From contig JBHBDS010000177.1 in the NCBI GenBank assembly GCA_041784625.1, positions 1 through 7,674 of the forward strand: a stretch of DNA of 7,674 bases, given 5' to 3'. The notes beneath the pieces were generated by a model. The model was not told where the DNA came from. It worked only from the letters and a program-made list of their open reading frames with translations, and did not search any database. The stretch is from JAUNKE01 sp041784625. Lineage in GTDB: Bacteria; Bacillota; Clostridia; Peptostreptococcales; Filifactoraceae. Made by a program: the position numbers and the translations under genes. How positions within the stretch are numbered: the first letter of the stretch is position 1; each line of letters starts with the position of its first letter. This document shows positions 1-4,535 of this stretch, piece after piece.

Positions 1-335
1 CACTTGTGCGCTCGCTGATTAATGAACCAGACATACTACTTCTCGATGAACCGCTGGGTGCACTGGACGCTTTTACGAGAATGAATATGCAAGACGAAAT
101 ACTGCGCATCTGGCGAGAGAATAGGCAGCTCGCACTGATGGTTACGCATGATGTGGATGAGGCAATCTATATGGGCACGAGAGTCATCGTGATGGAAGCG
201 GGTCCAGGCAAGATTATCTCCGACATCCCAATTGATTTAGAGTATCCACGCAATCGTTCTTCCGATCAATTTGTTGCGTATCGGAACGAGATCCTAAATC
301 AACTTCATTTTGGTAGTTCTAGCAAAGAAATATAA
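1..335 (+). CDS. ABC transporter ATP-binding protein, NrtD/SsuB/TauB type (3' part only)
   Basis: This is the C-terminal part of the ATPase that powers a nitrate/sulfonate/taurine-type importer. It acts at the cytoplasmic face of the membrane with a permease and the lipoprotein encoded next. The reading frame is already open at the window edge (first full codon at 3); the GTG at 6 is not the true start. About 110 residues are visible, where the family usually has about 250. Visible motifs are the Walker B stretch ILLLDEP, the D-loop GALDAFTR directly after it, and the H-loop histidine in MVTHDVDEA. The tail, with an AGPGK motif and a PRNRSSDQF segment, matches the family pattern PGRI...PRxR. 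Walker A and the LSGG signature lie outside the window. The stop TAA is at 333-335, 17 bases before the next gene, so the two are almost certainly co-transcribed. The substrate cannot be told from this part. Confidence 0.93.
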   Translation, partial: LVRSLINEPDILLLDEPLGALDAFTRMNMQDEILRIWRENRQLALMVTHDVDEAIYMGTRVIVMEAGPGKIISDIPIDLEYPRNRSSDQFVAYRNEILNQLHFGSSSKEI

Positions 336-340
336 AATAT

Positions 341-346
341 AAGGAG
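341..346 (+). promoter_or_regulatory. Ribosome binding site of the substrate-binding lipoprotein gene
   Basis: AAGGAG lies 6 bases before the ATG at 353, inside the 17-base gap after the ATPase gene. This fixes the start of the lipoprotein gene and supports translation as part of the same operon. Confidence 0.85.
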
Positions 347-352
347 AAAAAC

Positions 353-1537
353 ATGAAGAAAAACAAAATCGCTGCACTTTTTCTTGCAGCAGTCGTTACT
401 CTATCGATGAGTGGATGCGGCAAAAGTTCAGACAGTGCTAGCAGTTCACCAGATGGCAATCTAAATTCAACGCTTGGACAAGAAGAAGACGTTGAGGTAA
501 ACGAGGCAACCGTACATATGAACGCTGTAGAGGCTTCAACAACTGGAAACTGGGAAGCAATGTTTGTACCAATCGACGCTCCTGGACGAGCAATCGATTA
601 TGCAAATGTTGATCTAACTCCTACTGCAGAAGAACTTGCTGCAATGGAAAAAGAACCTGCATATGGCAAACCATTCTTCTACTATATGTCCGATGGATGT
701 ACCTCGGGACCAACGGTAGCAAATCACCTTGGCTTTTATGAAGAAGCGGGACTGATTGCTGAGGGAATCAAAGGAACATCCGACGTAGAAGCGCTTGGAA
801 CAAAACAAGCAACCGTCGCTGTTGGACATATTGCAAAAATGCTTGTGCCAATCACTAATGGCGTTGACATTACCTTTGTTGGTGGAGCACATATCGGATG
901 TAAATCCATCTATGTTCTTGCAGACAGCGAGTATAATTCGACTCAAGATCTAAAAGGAACACAAGTATCTGTTCCAGGTGGAATCGGGGCTGCTGACTAC
1001 AACATCACCGCTCTTCTTCTAGATGCAGATGGAATCAATCCACAAACAGAAGTTGAAATGATTCAAGTTTCCGCAGACGCATGTGTTGCTGCGATGGAGC
1101 GTGGCGAAATCTCCGCTGCACTTCTAAGTGACGCATTTGCATACGGAATGGTAAAAGACGGAAAACTAAGATGTATCCGCTCTTTGCTCGATACTGATTT
1201 TGCAACACAAAACTGCTGCGTTATCGCAATGAACCGTACGTTTACTCAAGAAAACCCTGTAATATCAAAGAAAATTGTTCAAGCGATCCAAAAAGCACAC
1301 TCTTATATGAGAGAAAATCCTGAAGAAGCAACCAATATGTTGCTCAAAGAGGGATGGAACTCCGGCGACTATGAAATGAACGTAATGCTCAACAATTCGC
1401 TTCAATTCGGTCTATCGCAAGAAACAACACAAACAACGTTGAAAGATATCGTAGACAAATACATCAGACTACAACTTATCCAATCAATGGACAACTCCGA
1501 CGAAGTTATGAAACTTGCTTGGACACCATTGCTTTAA
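353..1537 (+). CDS. ABC transporter substrate-binding lipoprotein (NMT1/THI5, NrtA/SsuA/TauA-like)
   Basis: A 394-residue secreted lipoprotein, the likely solute receptor for the ABC importer whose ATPase gene lies directly upstream. The N-terminus has a basic start (MKKNK), a hydrophobic core and a lipobox ending at Cys22 (MSGC), so the mature protein is probably lipid-anchored to the outer face of the membrane. Residues 23 to about 103 form a polar, acidic spacer. The binding domain starts near residue 107 with a first strand (FFYYMSDGC), then the family pattern 'GFYEEAGL', 'VAVGHIAKM', 'GVDITFVGGAHIGC' and 'DLKGTQVSVPGG' (residues about 199-210), all typical of NMT1/THI5-like periplasmic-binding folds. 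Seven cysteines are present (22, 116, 183, 244, 274, 288, 289); six in the mature binding domain is unusual for an exported protein. No gene follows on this strand before a strong terminator, so it is the last gene of the operon. Family assignment is firm; the ligand (sulfonate, nitrate, pyrimidine precursor or other) is unknown. Confidence 0.9.
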   Translation: MKKNKIAALFLAAVVTLSMSGCGKSSDSASSSPDGNLNSTLGQEEDVEVNEATVHMNAVEASTTGNWEAMFVPIDAPGRAIDYANVDLTPTAEELAAMEKEPAYGKPFFYYMSDGCTSGPTVANHLGFYEEAGLIAEGIKGTSDVEALGTKQATVAVGHIAKMLVPITNGVDITFVGGAHIGCKSIYVLADSEYNSTQDLKGTQVSVPGGIGAADYNITALLLDADGINPQTEVEMIQVSADACVAAMERGEISAALLSDAFAYGMVKDGKLRCIRSLLDTDFATQNCCVIAMNRTFTQENPVISKKIVQAIQKAHSYMRENPEEATNMLLKEGWNSGDYEMNVMLNNSLQFGLSQETTQTTLKDIVDKYIRLQLIQSMDNSDEVMKLAWTPLL

Positions 1538-1561
1538 GAATTAGAATCCTTTGCTAGTACG

Positions 1562-1616
1562 AGGTGGTTGCTGCAGAATGAAACTTTCTCATTCTGTAGC
1601 ACCACCTTTTTGTTTT
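1562..1616 (+). terminator. Intrinsic terminator of the ABC transporter operon
   Basis: The arms 1562-1581 and 1589-1607 form a stem of about 19 pairs, with one bulged T (1569) and one G-T wobble, around a 7-base loop. They are followed by TTTTTGTTTT. The stem base is AGGTGGT/ACCACCT. The T-tract exists only on the plus strand, so this ends the plus-strand operon 24 bases after its stop codon. Confidence 0.93.
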
Positions 1617-1747
1617 GCGCATGAGCCACACCTATTTTTCAGTCGAGCATATTACACCTTGATAATACAGGGTGCAAATTTACGATGCTCCATTTGCATA
1701 AAGATTTTCTAAGCGATTTTCCTTCAAGATAATTGTCGAAGCATTTC

Positions 1748-1769
1748 AAAAAGTGTAGCACCACTTTTT
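1748..1769. terminator. Weak, possibly bidirectional hairpin terminator
   Basis: AAAAAGTG (1748-1755) pairs perfectly with CACTTTTT (1762-1769) around a 6-base loop. The outer five pairs are A-T, so each strand has a T-run at the 3' side of the stem, as in bidirectional terminators. The stem is poor in GC, so it may only act as a backup behind the two stronger terminators. Confidence 0.4.
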
Positions 1770-1802
1770 CCTATTGGAAAATCATCGAAATTTTTCGTAC
1801 AC

Positions 1803-1834
1803 AAAAACAGCCTCCGTCCGAAAACAAAGGCTGT
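1803..1834 (-). terminator. Intrinsic terminator of the secG-hppA unit
   Basis: Read on the minus strand, ACAGCCT (1834-1828) pairs with AGGCTGT (1813-1807) in a 7-bp stem with a 14-base loop, followed by TTTTG. It starts 21 bases past the hppA stop codon, the usual place for the terminator of that gene. Confidence 0.85.
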
Positions 1835-1855
1835 AAAATATTTTTGATTCGATTT

Positions 1856-3901
1856 TTACTTCTCAATCATTTTTAGTAGGATTCCGCCGTATTGAACAAA
1901 CAATGGCGCAAACACTACCGCTACGATTGTCATCAGTTTGATTAGGATGTTGATGGATGGTCCAGATGTATCTTTGAATGGGTCACCCACGGTGTCTCCA
2001 ACAACTGCTGCTTTGTGTGGCTCAGAACCTTTCCCGCCATGAGCTCCACCTTCGATATATTTTTTCGCATTATCCCATGCTCCACCCGCATTGGACATCA
2101 TGATTGCCATAAGAACACCCGATACAAGCGATCCGCCGAGCAATCCGCCGAGCGCTTCTGTTCCAAGTAGAAGTCCTGTAGCAATTGGGCTCACCACCGC
2201 AAGCACCCCTGGGATAATCATTTCTTTTAGCGCTGCACCAGTCGAAATGTCAACACATTTTGCGTAATCTGGTTTTGCTTTTCCTTCCATGATACCTGGG
2301 ATTTCTTTGAACTGTCTTCTTACTTCTTCAATCATTTGGAAAGCAGCTTTTCCTACTGCTTGCATTGTGATTGCCGAGAATAGGAATGGTAGCATTCCTC
2401 CTACTAGCATACCAACGATTACTGCTGGTTTTGTGATCGAAATTTCTGTTAGATTTGTTACTGCTGTATAGGATGCAAAGAGAGCAAGTGCAGTAAGAGC
2501 TGCTGATCCGATTGCGAATCCTTTTCCGATTGCCGCTGTTGTATTACCAACAGAGTCCAATTTGTCTGTGATCTCACGTACAGAACCTGGAAGTTCAGAC
2601 ATTTCTGCAATACCACCAGCGTTGTCTGCGATTGGTCCGTATGCGTCAACGGCAATTGTCATACCACCAGTAGCAAGCATTCCTACCGCTGCCAATGCGA
2701 TTCCATAAAGTCCTGCTGCCCAATATGCGCCAAGAATACCAACGCAGATTAGTAGTACAGGCACTGCTGTTGATTCCATACCAACTGCAAGACCAGAGAT
2801 GATTGTTGTTGCAGGACCAGTTTCGGATTGATCCGCAATTTTCTTAACATGTTTGTAGTCTGAAGAAGTGTAAACTTCTGTGATTTGTCCGATTAGTGTT
2901 CCTACAACAAGACCAAACACGATTGCCCAGAATCCTGTAAGGTTTCCAAGGAACATTCTTGATAGGAAGAAAGATCCAATGATTGTGATTGCACCAGAAA
3001 CATAAGTTCCCATTTTAAGAGATTTTCCTGGGTCAACACCATCGCCACCTTTTACAAAGAATGTACCGATGATCGAAGAAACAACACCGATTGCCGATAC
3101 AAGAAGTGGGAACAGTACGCCGTTTTCGCCGTATGCCGCACCATTTGCATTGGCAGCGATAATTCCAAGAGTAACCGCACCGATAATCGATCCAACATAA
3201 GATTCAAATAGGTCCGCACCCATACCAGCAACGTCACCAACGTTATCTCCAACGTTGTCCGCAATAACAGCAGGGTTTCTTGGGTCATCCTCAGGGATTC
3301 CCGCTTCTACTTTACCAACAAGGTCAGCTCCAACGTCTGCAGCTTTTGTATAGATACCGCCACCTACACGACCAAATAGCGCAAGAGAAGAAGCTCCCAA
3401 ACCAAATCCAGTTAGGATTGTTGCTGCTTCGATAAGCGATTTGCCAAAGTTGTTTACAAGCACTGCATAAAGTGCGCCAACGCCAAGGATTCCTAGACCA
3501 ACAACACACATACCCATAACCGCTCCACCAGAGAACGCTACTGAAAGTGCTTGGTTCATTCCGCCTTCACGAGCTGCATTTGCTGTACGAACATTTGCTT
3601 TAGTCGCAACTTTCATTCCGAAAAATCCTGCAAGCGTCGAGAACAATGCTCCTACCAAAAAGCTCACTGCTGTAAGCACGTCGATTCCGATTGCAAGAAC
3701 GACAAAAAGTCCTACAATAAAGAAGCTAAGTGCTTTGTACTCTCTTGTAAGGAACGCCATCGCCCCTTCGTGAATGTAAGAAGCAATCTCCTCCATTCTC
3801 TCTGTACCTGGCTGAACCTTGTTGATTTTGCCAGCGAGAAGCCACGCAAAAACCAAGGCTCCAATTCCAACAACAGGAGCCAAAAATACCATACTGTTCA
3901 T
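1856..3901 (-). CDS. hppA: Membrane-bound ion-pumping pyrophosphatase, K+-dependent, probably Na+-translocating
   Basis: An integral membrane enzyme (681 residues, normal family length, about 16 membrane helices) that hydrolyses pyrophosphate to phosphate and uses the energy to export H+ or Na+. The Mg-PPi site is complete: the DVGADLVGKVE segment (189-199), EDDPRNP (204-210), DNVGDNVGD (215-223), the GGAWDNAKK motif (606-614) and DTVGDPFKD (636-644). In the GNTTAAIGKG motif the family's K+-switch positions are Ala456 and Gly459, the K+-dependent form; the K+-independent form has Lys and Thr there. The gate glutamate sits in DLFESYVG (Glu233), the position I recall for K+-dependent and Na+-pumping enzymes rather than plant-type H+ pumps. 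Na+ transport is therefore likely but not proven. The start at 3901 has GGGAGGA (3918-3912) 10 bases upstream; Met4 is a less likely alternative. The gene follows secG by 27 bases and is probably co-transcribed with it. Confidence 0.97.
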   Translation of the reverse strand: MNSMVFLAPVVGIGALVFAWLLAGKINKVQPGTERMEEIASYIHEGAMAFLTREYKALSFFIVGLFVVLAIGIDVLTAVSFLVGALFSTLAGFFGMKVATKANVRTANAAREGGMNQALSVAFSGGAVMGMCVVGLGILGVGALYAVLVNNFGKSLIEAATILTGFGLGASSLALFGRVGGGIYTKAADVGADLVGKVEAGIPEDDPRNPAVIADNVGDNVGDVAGMGADLFESYVGSIIGAVTLGIIAANANGAAYGENGVLFPLLVSAIGVVSSIIGTFFVKGGDGVDPGKSLKMGTYVSGAITIIGSFFLSRMFLGNLTGFWAIVFGLVVGTLIGQITEVYTSSDYKHVKKIADQSETGPATTIISGLAVGMESTAVPVLLICVGILGAYWAAGLYGIALAAVGMLATGGMTIAVDAYGPIADNAGGIAEMSELPGSVREITDKLDSVGNTTAAIGKGFAIGSAALTALALFASYTAVTNLTEISITKPAVIVGMLVGGMLPFLFSAITMQAVGKAAFQMIEEVRRQFKEIPGIMEGKAKPDYAKCVDISTGAALKEMIIPGVLAVVSPIATGLLLGTEALGGLLGGSLVSGVLMAIMMSNAGGAWDNAKKYIEGGAHGGKGSEPHKAAVVGDTVGDPFKDTSGPSINILIKLMTIVAVVFAPLFVQYGGILLKMIEK

Positions 3902-3911
3902 AATGAATAAA

Positions 3912-3918
3912 TCCTCCC
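3912..3918 (-). promoter_or_regulatory. Ribosome binding site of hppA
   Basis: On the minus strand GGGAGGA lies 10 bases before the ATG at 3901, within the 27-base gap after the secG stop. It supports the chosen start over the internal Met4. Confidence 0.75.
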
Positions 3919-3928
3919 AAAATAAAAA

Positions 3929-4153
3929 TTAGAATATTGCTACTAGCGCAATTGAAAGAACCAAAAATACCGTACCTAAAACCGCAGTGATTTTACGATA
4001 AATCGCTTCTGCTCCTTTAGACTGATTGCCTGAAAGCTGATCGGATGCGCCAGACAAAACGCCCAATCCTCCCTTGTTTCCAGACTGAAGAAGTACTGAA
4101 ATAATCAATGCGATACTAACAATCACTTCCAAAACTAATAGAGTTGTTTTCAA
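3929..4153 (-). CDS. secG: Preprotein translocase subunit SecG (TTG start)
   Basis: The small accessory subunit of the SecYEG protein-export channel in the cytoplasmic membrane. With the start proposed here it has 74 residues, normal for the family. It shows the SecG layout: a first membrane helix (about 3-22), the conserved LLQSG turn (21-25), a Gly/Ser-rich loop with GGLG and SGAS, and a second helix (about 55-74). I place the start at a TTG (4153-4151) because AGGAGG sits 7 bases upstream. An in-frame ATG at 4183 would add ten residues, but it has no ribosome binding site, would translate through the AGGAGG itself, and lies almost at the predicted transcription start. The downstream neighbour is hppA; many Firmicutes instead have rnr/smpB after secG. 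The family call is firm and the start is well supported. Confidence 0.93.
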   Translation of the reverse strand: MKTTLLVLEVIVSIALIISVLLQSGNKGGLGVLSGASDQLSGNQSKGAEAIYRKITAVLGTVFLVLSIALVAIF

Positions 4154-4160
4154 TTTTACA

Positions 4161-4166
4161 CCTCCT
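4161..4166 (-). promoter_or_regulatory. Ribosome binding site that decides the secG start
   Basis: On the minus strand AGGAGG (4166-4161) is followed, after 7 bases, by TTG at 4153. This near-perfect Shine-Dalgarno sequence is the main reason to prefer the TTG over the ATG at 4183. Confidence 0.85.
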
Positions 4167-4191
4167 ACAGTTAAAATTACCATAATATTTT

Positions 4192-4220
4192 ATCATAAGC
4201 TTCTAATTATGTACAGTGAA
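4192..4220 (-). promoter_or_regulatory. Sigma-A-type promoter of secG-hppA
   Basis: On the minus strand a -35 box TTCACT (4220-4215; 4 of 6 to consensus), a 17-base spacer and a -10 box TATGAT (4197-4192; 5 of 6). Transcription would begin near 4185, leaving a leader of about 30 bases before the TTG start of secG. Confidence 0.7.
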
Positions 4221-4239
4221 ATACGCTTTTTTCCTTGCC

Positions 4240-4254
4240 ATTTTCGGCGAAAAT
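4240..4254. promoter_or_regulatory. Perfect 15-bp palindrome upstream of the secG promoter
   Basis: ATTTTCG, one central base, then CGAAAAT. It lies about 20 bases upstream of the -35 box of secG, a position typical of an activator site. No known regulator motif was recognised, and chance in AT-rich DNA is possible. Confidence 0.35.
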
Positions 4255-4313
4255 TTTATTTGTTACTCTCCAAAGTAAATTCCAGTTCAACTAGAACTTG
4301 ACTTTGCGTTGAA

Positions 4314-4350
4314 AAATGAACAGCGAGGCAGCAATTGGATACTACCTCGC
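4314..4350 (-). terminator. Probable terminator of the SLH protein gene
   Basis: On the minus strand GCGAGG (4350-4345) pairs with CCTCGC (4328-4323); after one mismatch, two further pairs extend the stem, with a loop of about 10 bases. A TTTTT run follows only after several bases (minus-strand text TGTTCATTTTTC), so it is a less than perfect terminator. It lies about 185 bases past the stop codon at 4536. Confidence 0.5.
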
Positions 4351-4535
4351 ATAATTTCTATCTACGCAATACATTTTACGTCAGCTATCTTACGACTTCA
4401 GAAAACATTAGTGCAAATCACTGCGCAAATTTTTCAATTGTTGATACGATGTTTTTCAAAGATGCATACACGTCTCCAAAGAACATTTCTTCAAAATAAT
4501 ATTTCAATAATTTTTTCCAAAATCATTCTTTCTAG

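Larger units (their letters stand above)
1538..1855. other. Convergent intergenic region between the ABC operon and hppA
   Basis: This 318-base stretch has no supportable gene. Besides the two terminators listed separately it holds a nested dyad at 1645-1690: an outer stem GAGCAT/ATGCTC, and an inner stem CACCTTG (1655-1661) with CAGGGTG (1668-1674). It also has an inverted repeat GATTTTCC (1715-1722) / GGAAAATC (1776-1783) and a small perfect hairpin at 1748-1769. The 11-base word TGTAGCACCAC occurs twice, at 1595-1605 (the terminator arm) and 1754-1764. No promoter I trust was found. Confidence 0.6.
4154..4535. other. Intergenic region between the SLH protein gene and secG
   Basis: This 382-base stretch holds the secG promoter and ribosome binding site, a perfect 15-bp palindrome (4240-4254), and the probable terminator of the large upstream gene (4323-4350). 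The AT-rich part 4351-4535 shows no convincing gene, RNA or promoter. Confidence 0.6.

Noticed and set aside
614..946. A 110-codon minus-strand frame inside the substrate-binding protein gene
   Set aside because: Antisense shadow, rich in Cys and Ser, with no motif or start signal.
3551..3910. A 119-codon plus-strand frame opposite the start of hppA
   Set aside because: Shadow of a highly conserved gene; its translation is Cys/Lys/Asn-rich without any domain.
4181..4183. ATG as the start of secG (84 residues)
   Set aside because: No ribosome binding site, almost at the predicted transcription start, and the frame runs through the AGGAGG that serves the TTG at 4153.
4418..4486. A 22-codon minus-strand frame downstream of the SLH gene (starts MFFGDVYASLKN)
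   Set aside because: The composition looks protein-like, but there is no good ribosome binding site before the ATG and the length is within chance. It could be tested by ribosome profiling.
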